Part shown: positions 8,303 to 16,628 of the stretch, piece after piece
How the letters are laid out: each line of letters starts with the position of its first letter
How positions within the stretch are numbered: position 1 is the first letter of the stretch
Position numbers and translations under genes: made by a program
Notes under the pieces: generated by a model
Database searches by the model: none
The model's input: only the letters and a program-made list of their open reading frames with translations
Told to the model about the DNA's origin: nothing
Assembly (NCBI RefSeq): GCF_029028005.1
Contig: NZ_JAOTPO010000015.1
Coordinates: 55,485-119,484, forward strand
Length of the DNA stretch: 64,000 bases
Origin: Alkalihalobacterium chitinilyticum
GTDB taxonomy: Bacteria > Bacillota > Bacilli > Bacillales > Bacillaceae_F
Reading direction: 5' to 3'

Positions 8303-9145
8303 ATGAAAAAGATTAAGATTGTAACTGATTCAACTGTTGATTTCTATGAGCAATTAAAAGATTTAGATGTTGAGGTCGTTCCGTTGTCTGTAACAATTGA
8401 GGGGAAATCTTATTTAGACGGTGTGGATATTACGTCACAAGAATACATTGAAAAGTTAACACAAGTTGAAGAAATCCCTAAAACATCTCAACCAGCTGTA
8501 GGTACTTTTGTAGATACATATAATCGTCTTGGAGAAGACGGCAGTGAGATTATTTCAATCCATATGACATCTGGTATGAGTGGAACAGTTACTGCGGCTG
8601 AAACGGCTGCAGGTCTAGTTGATGTTCCAGTTACCGTTGTAGATTCCAAGTTTATTTCAGCTGCTTTGTCTTTTCAAGTCATTGAAGCAGCGGAAATGGC
8701 GAAAGAAGGCAAAAGTAAAGAGGAAATCTTACAACGTTTAGAGGAAGTCAGGTCGAATACATCACTTTATATCATGGTAGATACGTTAGACTATTTAGTG
8801 AAAGGCGGACGTATCGGCAGAGGAAAGGCATTAATCGGTTCATTGTTAAAAATTAAGCCGATCGCTTCATTAGCAGACGGTGTCTATACGCCAGTAACAA
8901 AGGTAAGAACGTATTCTCAGTTAATTAAATATGTTCAAGGACAGTTCAAAGAAGAAATGAATGGGAAGACGGTAAAATCGATTGGAATTGCTCATGCGGA
9001 TACCGAGTCGCTTGCCAATCAAATCAAAGAATCATTTAGCAATGGCGGGGTTAGTGAAGATAAAATAAACATAGCCTTTACGACTCCAATTATAAGTACA
9101 CATACAGGACCAGGTGCAATTGCTGTAATGTATTACGCTGAATAG
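8303..9145 (+). CDS. DegV family fatty-acid-binding protein (FakB-like)
   Basis: DegV/FakB proteins bind a fatty acid and present it to the kinase FakA for phosphorylation, feeding exogenous fatty acids into lipid synthesis. The protein has 280 residues, the normal length. It shows KIVTDSTVDF at the N-terminus, PKTSQPAVGTF near 60, SIHMTSGMSGTVTAA near 85 (Ser/Thr contacts to the carboxylate), and GGRIGRGKALIGSLLKIKPI near 170. The start ATG has AAGGGG upstream. The gene is monocistronic with its own terminator. Which fatty acid it prefers cannot be seen. Confidence 0.92.
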   Translation: MKKIKIVTDSTVDFYEQLKDLDVEVVPLSVTIEGKSYLDGVDITSQEYIEKLTQVEEIPKTSQPAVGTFVDTYNRLGEDGSEIISIHMTSGMSGTVTAAETAAGLVDVPVTVVDSKFISAALSFQVIEAAEMAKEGKSKEEILQRLEEVRSNTSLYIMVDTLDYLVKGGRIGRGKALIGSLLKIKPIASLADGVYTPVTKVRTYSQLIKYVQGQFKEEMNGKTVKSIGIAHADTESLANQIKESFSNGGVSEDKINIAFTTPIISTHTGPGAIAVMYYAE

Positions 9146-9154
9146 TAGAAGGAT

Positions 9155-9192
9155 AAACAAGAAAAGGCCACGCTTGCGGCCTTTTCTTGTTT
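9155..9192 (+). terminator. Terminator of degV-like gene
   Basis: AAACAAGAAAAGGCC (9155-9169) and GGCCTTTTCTTGTTT (9178-9192) are perfect 15-bp arms with an 8-nt loop. It probably also works on the minus strand. Confidence 0.85.
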
Positions 9193-9195
9193 AAT

Positions 9196-9360
9196 GTCGG
9201 AAGCGCCGCTAAACGGACGCTTCCGCTTTTCGTTTGTCTAGCTGCAGACGCCATCGGCTTGAGGTCGCTTCGGTCCATCAAACGTGTCCAAAAGACAGGA
9301 CACTTATTGCTGGCCCTCCAGCGCTTGTCGCCGATAAGCAGGCGTCTTCCGCCTTTCAGG
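9196..9360. repeat. GTCTAGCTGCAG-type intergenic repeat, copy 2
   Basis: It begins GGAAGCGCC...GGACGCTTCCGCTTTTCG, then GTCTAGCTGCAGACGCC and CTTGAGGTCGCTTCGGTCC, and ends GCAGGCGTCTTCCGCC. This matches a dispersed non-coding repeat family known from many Bacillaceae. Open frames on both strands here are artefacts of its GC richness. Confidence 0.7.
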
Positions 9361-9454
9361 TGTGAATTTATATTAATTCTGTTCACATAAGTCTTGCTCC
9401 AGCTGTTCGAATTCGCTTAACAGTAAAATATTGAAATTAGATCTGTATGGTTGC

Positions 9455-9727
9455 TTATTTAACTGCGTCTTTTAATTGCTTACCTGCTTTAAATGCAGGT
9501 GTTTTACTAGCGGCGATTTCGATTTCCTCACCCGTTTGTGGGTTTCTACCTTTTCTGGCAGCGCGTTCGCGTACTTCAAAGTTACCAAAACCGATAATTT
9601 GTATACTCTCACCTTTTGCTAGTGTATCAGAAATGACTTCAAAAAGTGAATTGACACAAGTTGAAACATCTTTTTTCGTTAACTCCGAGTGCTCGGCAAC
9701 CGCATTGATTAGTTCAGTTTTATTCAT
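9455..9727 (-). CDS. hup: HU-family DNA-binding protein
   Basis: This is a histone-like nucleoid protein that binds and bends DNA as a homodimer. At 90 residues it has the canonical HU length and sequence: [12 protein letters not shown] at the start, [26 protein letters not shown] with the beta-arm and its proline in the middle, and [13 protein letters not shown] at the end. The ATG follows GGGAGGG on the minus strand. It is monocistronic and faces the adjacent degV-like gene. It is equivalent to B. subtilis HBsu or a paralogue; the main hbs gene of Bacilli usually sits next to folE/mtrB, so this may be a second copy. Confidence 0.96.
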   Translation of the reverse strand: MNKTELINAVAEHSELTKKDVSTCVNSLFEVISDTLAKGESIQIIGFGNFEVRERAARKGRNPQTGEEIEIAASKTPAFKAGKQLKDAVK

Positions 9728-10103
9728 ATAATTTACCCTCCCAAATCTACTAATTTTACTTAGTTGCTATCATCGTTGCCGTTTTTTTAATAAATATACA
9801 TGAAAACAAGAGATTTAATGGAATTTTTTACTTTTTACAGCCCAATTATGCAAATCATGAATAAGGAAAGTGGATTTTTGGGTCGAACAATACTCATTTT
9901 AGGTGGAAGGGAAATTTACTAGGGTGTAAACATATAGAAAACAAATAAAGGTTTAATATTAGGGGAAAATATAGGAAGAAAAAGGATAAAATTAATAATA
10001 CTGAATTTTAATAATTGCCTTTAATCCTATCTCTGTATTGTATATAATAAGAAAATGTGTTTGTAATATAATAATTTTCTAATAGTTATAAAGGAGGTCA
10101 AGC
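9728..10103. other. Intergenic gap between divergent HU and AbgT genes
   Basis: No gene is supported. The region is AT-rich and must hold both divergent promoters. A TATAAT at 10043-10048 is a plausible -10 for the AbgT-family gene, but its -35 is poor. AAAGGAGG precedes the downstream start. Confidence 0.45.
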
Positions 10104-11630
10104 ATGAGAGACAAAAAGAAAGGCTTTGTTTATCAGTCGCTTGATGTGATTGAACGGGTCGGGAATAAATTACCGCATCCTGTTACGCTATTTGCTATCT
10201 TTGCTTTTTCTGTCATTTTACTTTCAGGACTTCTTTCAGCCATTGGTCTTTCAGTAGAACACCCTGCAAATGAAGGGGAAGTTCTAGAAGTCAAAAATCT
10301 AATGAGTGCTGAAGGAATTCAGTATATGTTTACAAGTGCGGTTGCTAACTTCACAGGATTTGCACCGTTAGGTACTGTGCTTGTCACCATGTTGGGGATT
10401 GGTATTGCTGAACGATCCGGTTTAATTAGTGCCGCGTTGCGGGCCTTAGTTACATCGGTTCCTAAGCAACTAATTACAGCAGCTCTTGTATTCGGTGGGA
10501 TTATGTCAAGTATGGCTGCCGATGCAGGTTACGTTGTATTAACACCGCTTGGAGCCGTCCTATTTGCTGGACTAGGCCGACATCCACTAGCCGGTTTAGC
10601 AGCGGCATTTGCCGGTGTATCAGCCGGATTTAGTGCCAATCTATTATTAACATCGCTCGATCCATTATTAGGTGGTCTGACTCAAGAAGCCGCAGCTGTA
10701 TTAAATCCAGAGTATGCGGCAGCGATGAACTACGCGATGAACTGGTACTTCATGATTGCCAGTGTGTTTATGCTAACGATTGTTGGTACACTCGTTACTG
10801 ATAAAATTGTAGAACCGCGTTTAGGAAAATACGAGGGCGGTATTACCGAAACCGTAAATGGAATTTCTTCTGTAGAGAAGAAAGGGTTAATTGGAGCGCT
10901 TGTATCATTTATCGTAACAGGTGCTGCAATTGCACTATTAATCGCTCCAGAGTGGGGGCCGTTACGTGGTGAAAATGGAGAAGTTATTAACTCCCCATTC
11001 TTCGCTTCACTTGTACCCGTCATTTTAATCATGTTCTTTATTCCTGGTTTTGTTTACGGGAAAATTACGAAATCGATTAAAAATGACAAAGACGTGGCAG
11101 ATCAACTTTCTGACACGATGGCGACAATGGGATCGTATATCGTATTAGCATTTGCTGCTGCACAATTTGTGGCTTACTTTAATGAAACAAACCTAGGATT
11201 AATTCTAGCGATTTCAGGTGCGGAATTCCTGGAAACAACAGGGTTTACAGGATTACCGTTAATTTTAACGTTTATATTTGTAGCTGGTGTTATTAACTTA
11301 TTTATCGGAAGTGCTTCAGCGAAATGGGCGATTATGGCTCCGGTATTTGTTCCGATGATGATGAATTTAGGGTATTCCCCTGAATTAACGCAGTTGGCAT
11401 ACCGTATTGCGGATTCGACTACGAATGTCATTTCACCGCTGATGCCATACTTTGCAATTGTTATTGCTTTTGCACAAAAGTATGACAAGAAGGTGGGTAT
11501 TGGAACATTGATTTCGACCATGCTCCCATACTCCATTGTCTTCTCGATTGTGTGGGTAATCATGCTAATTGTTTGGATGACTTTCGGTATCGACTTAGGA
11601 CCAGGTTCTCCAATACATTACCAGCCATAA
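10104..11630 (+). CDS. AbgT family transporter
   Basis: AbgT-family proteins are membrane transporters named for p-aminobenzoyl-glutamate uptake in E. coli; several homologues export folate-pathway drugs such as sulfonamides. The protein has 508 residues, about 12 or more hydrophobic helices and two re-entrant regions. It has the family landmarks AERSGLISAALRALV, MSSMAADAGYVVLTPLGA, NLFIGSASAKWAIMAPVFVPM near residue 395 and DSTTNVISPLMPYF near 440. The ATG follows AAAGGAGGTCAAGC. It is monocistronic with a strong terminator, and a TetR regulator follows on the same strand. The direction of transport and the physiological substrate cannot be decided from sequence. Confidence 0.92.
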   Translation: MRDKKKGFVYQSLDVIERVGNKLPHPVTLFAIFAFSVILLSGLLSAIGLSVEHPANEGEVLEVKNLMSAEGIQYMFTSAVANFTGFAPLGTVLVTMLGIGIAERSGLISAALRALVTSVPKQLITAALVFGGIMSSMAADAGYVVLTPLGAVLFAGLGRHPLAGLAAAFAGVSAGFSANLLLTSLDPLLGGLTQEAAAVLNPEYAAAMNYAMNWYFMIASVFMLTIVGTLVTDKIVEPRLGKYEGGITETVNGISSVEKKGLIGALVSFIVTGAAIALLIAPEWGPLRGENGEVINSPFFASLVPVILIMFFIPGFVYGKITKSIKNDKDVADQLSDTMATMGSYIVLAFAAAQFVAYFNETNLGLILAISGAEFLETTGFTGLPLILTFIFVAGVINLFIGSASAKWAIMAPVFVPMMMNLGYSPELTQLAYRIADSTTNVISPLMPYFAIVIAFAQKYDKKVGIGTLISTMLPYSIVFSIVWVIMLIVWMTFGIDLGPGSPIHYQP

Positions 11631-11642
11631 TAGAAAAATAAT

Positions 11643-11704
11643 GTGTCAACATTCTACCAAAAAGGTTGCTGGTATTTCAGCAAAGGTAGGATGTTGGCAC
11701 TTTT
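11643..11704 (+). terminator. Terminator of AbgT gene
   Basis: GTGTCAACATTCTACC (11643-11658) pairs with GGTAGGATGTTGGCAC (11685-11700) with one wobble, and an inner TTGCTG/CAGCAA hairpin is nested inside. TTTT follows. Confidence 0.8.
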
Positions 11705-11831
11705 CTAGTTCATACGTTCTGTTTTCAAGTTCTTATCCGATAGGTCCAGCTATACGTGGTAAAATGGAGCTTCTACTTTTTTGTACTTAAATTCCAATAT
11801 TTCCATGAAACTTTTTTACCTAACATATCGT

Positions 11832-11849
11832 CTATATTGTAAGATATAG
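11832..11849. promoter_or_regulatory. Candidate TetR-family operator
   Basis: CTATAT-N6-ATATAG is a palindrome about 85 bp ahead of the TetR start. TetR proteins usually bind such palindromes at their own promoter, but this one is AT-rich and could be chance. Confidence 0.25.
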
Positions 11850-11932
11850 TAAAAAGTATATTTTAAACATATTGGAAAAATTTACAACTTAAGACTAGTT
11901 TTGTTCTTAGGTCAGGGTGTGGAGGGGAAACC

Positions 11933-12505
11933 GTGGCGAAAGATAAAAAGAAAATAATCATACAAGCAGCAACAAAATCATTTTCATTATTCGGGTATAA
12001 AGCGACAACGATGGATCAAGTAGCGAAAATTGCAAAGGTAGGTAAAGCAACGATTTATACTTTTTTTGCAACGAAAGAAGAATTATTTCAAGAGATTATT
12101 AATGATCTTGCCAGAGAAATGGAACAAGTGGCAACCGAAGAGATTGATCATGAACAACCTTTCTCTATTAACTTACATCGAGCCATGCTACGTATTCTTG
12201 ATTATCGTGAAACGCATACTTTAGTTATAAAACTGTTCCAAGAAGTAAAGGAATTCGGTACTCCAGCTTGTATTGATGCAATTGCTCGGCTTGAGGAGGA
12301 AATTCTCTCGTTTATTGAACGGGAAGTTGTTTATGCGTTAGATAAAGGTCAATTAAAACCTTGTGATCCTAAAATAACGGCTTTTCTTATTTTTAAAATG
12401 TATATTTCGCTTGCCCATACGTGGGGTTTGAAAAATAAACGGATCCCTAAAGAAGAAATTGCAAATTTATTGAATTTGTACTTGATGGAAGGCATCGCAA
12501 ATTAA
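11933..12505 (+). CDS. TetR/AcrR family transcriptional regulator
   Basis: This is a ligand-responsive repressor of 190 residues. The N-terminal helix-turn-helix is clear: GYKATTMDQVAKIAKVGKATIYTFFATKEELFQEI at about residues 21-56. The C-terminal part is helical and is the probable ligand-binding and dimerisation domain. The start is GTG, preceded by GGAGGGG with good spacing. It lies downstream of the AbgT-family transporter, but a terminator separates them, so control of that transporter is possible but not shown. The gene has its own terminator. The inducer is unknown. Confidence 0.9.
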   Translation: MAKDKKKIIIQAATKSFSLFGYKATTMDQVAKIAKVGKATIYTFFATKEELFQEIINDLAREMEQVATEEIDHEQPFSINLHRAMLRILDYRETHTLVIKLFQEVKEFGTPACIDAIARLEEEILSFIEREVVYALDKGQLKPCDPKITAFLIFKMYISLAHTWGLKNKRIPKEEIANLLNLYLMEGIAN

Positions 12506-12543
12506 AACTGAATTACTACACCCATTAGTGTTTCGGGAAGGTG

Positions 12544-12587
12544 AAAAATAGTTGCTGCTAAATACAAGTAGCGACTATTTTTTTTGT
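12544..12587 (+). terminator. Terminator of tetR-like gene
   Basis: AAAAATAGTTGCTGCT pairs with AGTAGCGACTATTTTT (12568 onwards) with two wobble pairs, followed by a T8 run. Confidence 0.8.
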
Positions 12588-12732
12588 TGACGTATGTGTC
12601 AATTGAGCTCGTTGGGAGTTCTTTAGCAGGTTCGGTGTATCAAATAGGATTTTCCCTATTAAGTGGGTAATTTTGTATTGAACGTTAACTGTGTAAATGC
12701 GCCTATTTATTGAAAAATTTTACAAACGGATA

Positions 12733-12791
12733 TTGCTAAAAGATATCTGTTCGATTATAATCGAACTATAAACAATTCGATCGGAGTCGAA
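12733..12791 (+). promoter_or_regulatory. arsR-MFS promoter with two TTCGAT operator palindromes
   Basis: TTGCTA (12733-12738), a 17-bp spacer and TATAAT (12756-12761) form the promoter. The -10 lies inside the perfect 18-bp palindrome at 12749-12766 (core TTCGATTATAATCGAA). A second, imperfect copy TTCGATCGGAGTCGAA sits at 12776-12791, 26 bp further on and just before the start codon. The arrangement is what an autorepressed ArsR gene would have. Confidence 0.7.
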
Positions 12792-12797
12792 CTAAAA

Positions 12798-13715
12798 ATG
12801 AAAGTAACAATTACATTTCATCCAATCTATGAATTCTTCACAAGTTTCTACGTCTTTTCCGATAAAGGGGGACAAAAAAGAACGGATCTTGGGCTTAGTT
12901 GGGTTAACGAATTGAAAACAAACCTTAGTGCCGAATTTCTCGAGGAAGTGAAGAAGAAGGAAACAAAAATAAAAGTTGCAGTTATTCAATATTACTTGCT
13001 GTCCCAATCGTTTGATGAGCATAGCGGCATTTTAGAGCTTCTCAGTCAAATAGAGCAGGAAGAAATGAAAGAACTAATTACACCTGCTTATGAATGTACT
13101 GAATTTAAAGATCAAATTCCACCAAACGTTAAAGATGTAATTCCGTTTCTAAGAGAATGGTATGATGCATATTTTTCAACGATCGATGACCAGATACTGA
13201 ACAATTTAAGGGAGAGTGTAAAAAAAGGGCTTGATCTACAACAGCAGTTGGATGATTCACAGCTTGTTGAAAAGCTAACAAATGGGATCATTCCGCCGAA
13301 AGAAAGTGATCGAGACGCTTTATTAATTCCGCAGTATCACTACTCGCCAACGATCTTGCATGAAAAAACCATTGATCAATATATCTACTTTTATCCGGTG
13401 GATGCCAAACCAGTAGAAGCAGGAAGTCCACCCATTGAGTTAATGCGGACAATACGGGCTTTAAGTGATGAAAACCGGATGAAAATACTAAAATATTTAG
13501 CGCAAGGGGATCGAACATTTTCTGATATCCAAAAATTTATAGGGTTAGCAAAAAGTACAGTTCATCACCATTTAATAGTTCTTCGCTCATCAGGGTTACT
13601 TAGTTTAGTTCTTTTTGAAAACCAACAACATCAATATCGCTTTCGAAAAGAAGGATACATGGGGATAGAACAATTGCTTAGTCGTTTTTTTACTGATAAC
13701 GATAAAGAGAAATAA
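12798..13715 (+). CDS. ArsR-type HTH regulator with long N-terminal domain
   Basis: The protein has 305 residues. The C-terminal ~90 residues are a winged-helix ArsR-type DNA-binding domain: LMRTIRALSDENRMKILKYLAQGDRTFSDIQKFIGLAKSTVHHHLIVLRSSGLLSL, with STVHHHL as recognition helix. The N-terminal ~200 residues are a larger sensing or dimerisation region of the sort seen in DUF5937-type ArsR proteins; I see no cysteine-based metal site there. The ATG start is preceded by CGGAG within the second operator. The MFS exporter gene begins 87 bp downstream on the same strand, and two palindromes overlap the promoter, so the likely role is repression of its own operon, relieved by the exporter's substrate. 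Confidence 0.85.
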   Translation: MKVTITFHPIYEFFTSFYVFSDKGGQKRTDLGLSWVNELKTNLSAEFLEEVKKKETKIKVAVIQYYLLSQSFDEHSGILELLSQIEQEEMKELITPAYECTEFKDQIPPNVKDVIPFLREWYDAYFSTIDDQILNNLRESVKKGLDLQQQLDDSQLVEKLTNGIIPPKESDRDALLIPQYHYSPTILHEKTIDQYIYFYPVDAKPVEAGSPPIELMRTIRALSDENRMKILKYLAQGDRTFSDIQKFIGLAKSTVHHHLIVLRSSGLLSLVLFENQQHQYRFRKEGYMGIEQLLSRFFTDNDKEK

Positions 13716-13802
13716 GCATAGAGAGAGATCTAGTTTGCAGATGAAATAAAGGTATTAAAATAAATAGATTATAAGTGAATTGAATAAAAGGAAGGCGAAA
13801 AA

Positions 13803-15050
13803 ATGGGAAACTTATTTAAAAATCGTGCGTTTTCAGCTGTTTGGATCGCTCAGGCTTCCTCTGCTCTCGGGGGGACGTTTGCAACATTCATCATTTCGTG
13901 GCTTGTCTATGAATTATCAGGTTCAAAGATGGCGATGGGAAGTATTTGGATTACATTTATGGTTCCATCACTACTAACAACACTTCTGGCAGGACCTTAT
14001 CTAGATCGATTTGATCGTAAAAAGATTATGATTTTATCTGAGTGGGTTCGTGCAGCCGTTTTCTTAGTGCCGCTTATTTTATATCCACTAGGGTTACTAA
14101 ATGTATGGCATTTGTACATCGTTGCAGCGACGTTGGGGGTAGCAGAACCGCTTTTCAGGCCAACGAGTATGGCATATGTTGCTCAAATTTTACCGAAAGA
14201 TAGGTTAATGAAAGGAAATTCCTTATTAGAAGGAACGATGCAGCTCATGATGTTAATTGGTCCCGCTCTTGGCGGGTTATTGATGTCAGTGTTAGGGGTT
14301 GTCCCTGTCCTTTCTTTCCTAGTCTTTTGTATGGCTGTATCAGGATTTGTCTTATTATTTATTCCAAGTGCCAAGAAGAAGGTAGCTAGTGAGAAAAAAG
14401 AAACATGGTTTGTACAGTTTAAAGCTGGTCTTAAGTTTTATCGAATATATCCTGTTTTGTTTTGGATTGGAATTTTGCTGATGATTTCTAACTTCAGCTC
14501 TGGAGCGGCAATGCCGATGTTCCTTCCTTTTGTCCTTGATCATCTCGGGGGTAATGAATTTCAGTACGGTTTGTTTATGTCAGCCTTTCCTTTAGGTATG
14601 TTATTGGGCTCGCTCGTCACAGGAACGTTTAATCAGCCGAAAAACCTTCGCCGCGTGATGTTAGGCAGCTTATGGATGGGTGGGGTGTTACTGGCTCTCC
14701 TTGGTTGGGTAACGACGTATTGGATGGCGTTAATCGTTGTGATGTTCTCAGGATTTTTCGCAATGGTCTTCACCATTAATAACACGACATTCTATCAAAA
14801 ACGAGTGCCTGATGAAATCCGTGGCCGTGTATTCGCAGTTCGTACGTTACTTGCACAGTCGGGAATGCCAGTCGGTGCAGCATTTGGCGGGCTCTTCGCT
14901 GAAATGTACAGCTTAACGGCTCTGTTCACGTTGCTAGGAATTCTTTCAATTATTACGATTACGGTTGCTTGGTTTGCTAAAGTGTTCTACCACCTCAATG
15001 ATGAAATCGAAGAAGATCAAGCAACACTTCAAGTTGCTGTCACAAAATAA
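13803..15050 (+). CDS. MFS exporter (macrolide-efflux-like, MFS_3)
   Basis: This is a 12-helix major facilitator exporter of 415 residues. It has the MFS_3 pattern: NRAFSAVWIAQASSALGGTFATFIISWLVYELSGS at the N-terminus, motif A-like GPYLDRFDRKKIMI near residue 63, and FTINNTTFYQKRVPDEIRGRVFAVRTLLAQSGMPVGAAFGG near residue 325. The start ATG has GGAAGG upstream. It is cotranscribed with the ArsR-type regulator and ends in a good terminator. It is clearly paralogous to the exporter at 62383-63618: the two share PLFRP, SEW and the NNTT(F/L)YQ(K/Q)RVP block at the same places. The substrate is probably a toxic compound or an antibiotic. Confidence 0.9.
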   Translation: MGNLFKNRAFSAVWIAQASSALGGTFATFIISWLVYELSGSKMAMGSIWITFMVPSLLTTLLAGPYLDRFDRKKIMILSEWVRAAVFLVPLILYPLGLLNVWHLYIVAATLGVAEPLFRPTSMAYVAQILPKDRLMKGNSLLEGTMQLMMLIGPALGGLLMSVLGVVPVLSFLVFCMAVSGFVLLFIPSAKKKVASEKKETWFVQFKAGLKFYRIYPVLFWIGILLMISNFSSGAAMPMFLPFVLDHLGGNEFQYGLFMSAFPLGMLLGSLVTGTFNQPKNLRRVMLGSLWMGGVLLALLGWVTTYWMALIVVMFSGFFAMVFTINNTTFYQKRVPDEIRGRVFAVRTLLAQSGMPVGAAFGGLFAEMYSLTALFTLLGILSIITITVAWFAKVFYHLNDEIEEDQATLQVAVTK

Positions 15051-15061
15051 ATACGATGAGG

Positions 15062-15107
15062 AAGAAACACCCCAATACTACTGTATTGAGATGTTTCTTT
15101 TTTTTGA
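15062..15107 (+). terminator. Terminator of arsR-MFS operon
   Basis: AAGAAACACCCCAATAC (15062-15078) pairs with GTATTGAGATGTTTCTT (15083-15099) with few mismatches, followed by a long T-run. Confidence 0.8.
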
Positions 15108-15210
15108 TGTATGAGTAATTCGAATGTATGAGTGGAAACTACATGCCACGCGACTAGTAAACTGTATAAACGGGGAAAAATTACATATGGCACGAGAATG
15201 AAAAATTAGC

Positions 15211-15389
15211 GGACTTGAGAGGCCCTTATTTCGTTAAAAAGTGCCTTTTTTATTACTTAAGGGACTCCAGAAGCCCTTATTTCGGTGTATTCGCCATGTT
15301 TATAGATGTTTTTTAGCAAATAAGGGCTTCTGAATGCTTTAAAATAGAAAAACTTTGGTTTTTCTGCTAAATAAGGGCCTCTTGAGTCC
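15211..15389. repeat. 180-bp four-arm intergenic element, copy 2
   Basis: The forward motifs start at 15211 (GGACTTGAGAGGCCCTTATT) and 15262 (GGACTCCAGAAGCCCTTATT). The inverted ones are at 15318-15337 and 15369-15389. The outer pair matches over 19 of 21 bp. The element lies in a gene-free gap between convergent genes. Confidence 0.8.
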
Positions 15390-15523
15390 ACTAAAAATTA
15401 GACACTCCAAATTCTCCTCGTCATTCAACAAAACGAACTAATTGGCACGCTTCCTCTCCATGTCCCTTTACCTTTATCGTTTTACCGCAACTTACTTATC
15501 GATCAACTAAGGAAGGATCAGTT

Positions 15524-16378
15524 TCACTTTTCCGTTTTTAAATTCGCGCGGTGGTTCTGTAACGTAGCATTGATTTCTCCGCCAATGACGAGAATTAAGC
15601 CACTTAAGAAGAACCAAAACATTAAAATGATCACGCCTCCTAGACTGCCGTAGGTTGCTGAGAAGTTCGCGAAATTCATAACATAAATGGAAAAGCCTAA
15701 TGAAATCAGCTGCCATGAAATGGTCGCAAACAGCGCACCGTAAATCGCATCTTTAAACCCAATTCTCCGATTCGGACCAATCATATACAAAACGACTAAA
15801 ACCAATGTCATAATGGCTATTCCAATGACCCAGCGAAGCCGGTTCCACAAAATAAACGCATGGTCTGTAATATGAAAGATCGAGTCAACTGCCTCTAAAA
15901 TCAATTTTCCGAAGACAGGTAAGACAAGAGTGACCATAAAAACGATGACTAATCCAAGCATCAAAATAATAGACAAGAGTCTAACTTTTATAAAGGATCT
16001 CGTTTCTTCAATGTTATGAGATTTATTCAGTGCCCGAATTAAAGCATTAATTCCATTGGAAGCTGACCAAATCGTCGCAATAATACCGAAAGAAAGTAGA
16101 CCGCCTTTTGGTTCAGCAACAAGTTCCAAGACAGTTGTAATAAATAAATCAGCAAGTTCATAAGGGGCGTACTCCTCAACAAACTCATAGATCTGTGAGA
16201 TATCTAACGGCAGATAGGGAAGTAACGCTAAGATAAAAATGAGAAGTGGGAAAATTGATAGCAAAAAATAAAAGGCAAGCTGTGCTGCCCAATCTTGTAT
16301 GGGATCTTTTTTTAGTCGTTCATATAATTCGCCGAAAAACAAAAGCGGCGGTATTCGATTTGATTTCATAAGGCTCAT
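15524..16378 (-). CDS. YihY/virulence factor BrkB family membrane protein
   Basis: The protein has 284 residues with six hydrophobic helices, as in the YihY/BrkB (formerly 'RNase BN') family; YfkH in B. subtilis is an equivalent. Family features include DWAAQLAFYFLLSIFPLLIFILALLPYLP near residues 25-55, NGINALIRALNKSHNIEETRSF near 110-132 and GSLGGVIILMFWFFLSGLILVIGGEINA near the C-terminus. Two starts are possible (16378 or 16369), since only a weak GATAGG/AGGATGAG precedes them. It is monocistronic. Its role is poorly understood; it is not a ribonuclease, and a transport function is often suggested. Confidence 0.88.
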   Translation of the reverse strand: MSLMKSNRIPPLLFFGELYERLKKDPIQDWAAQLAFYFLLSIFPLLIFILALLPYLPLDISQIYEFVEEYAPYELADLFITTVLELVAEPKGGLLSFGIIATIWSASNGINALIRALNKSHNIEETRSFIKVRLLSIILMLGLVIVFMVTLVLPVFGKLILEAVDSIFHITDHAFILWNRLRWVIGIAIMTLVLVVLYMIGPNRRIGFKDAIYGALFATISWQLISLGFSIYVMNFANFSATYGSLGGVIILMFWFFLSGLILVIGGEINATLQNHRANLKTEK

Positions 16379-16540
16379 CCTATCTCATTCATTACTAAGG
16401 AAAGTACTATGTACAAAGATACTATTGTCATTAACTAACAATTCAACAACGCAAGAAATAATCCTGCCTTACTATAAATTCCCTAAAAAACGCTGCTTAA
16501 ACCTGTTGTTTTAGGCGGTACGTTTCGCTATAAATGAAAA

Positions 16541-16585
16541 AATGCTAAGGTACGTTTAGTTTAAAACTAAAGACACCCTAGCATT
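16541..16585 (-). terminator. Terminator of minus-strand MFS gene
   Basis: AATGCTAAGGT and ACCCTAGCATT are the arms, with an inner TTTAGTTT/AAACTAAA. On the minus strand the stem is followed by a T-run at 16540-16535. Confidence 0.75.
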
Positions 16586-16628
16586 CTTTGAGACGTTATA
16601 AAATTTTACCGCATCTGAATAATAGACA

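Noticed and set aside
9187..9390. Two opposite short frames
   Set aside because: Both lie in the GC-rich dispersed repeat at 9196-9360.
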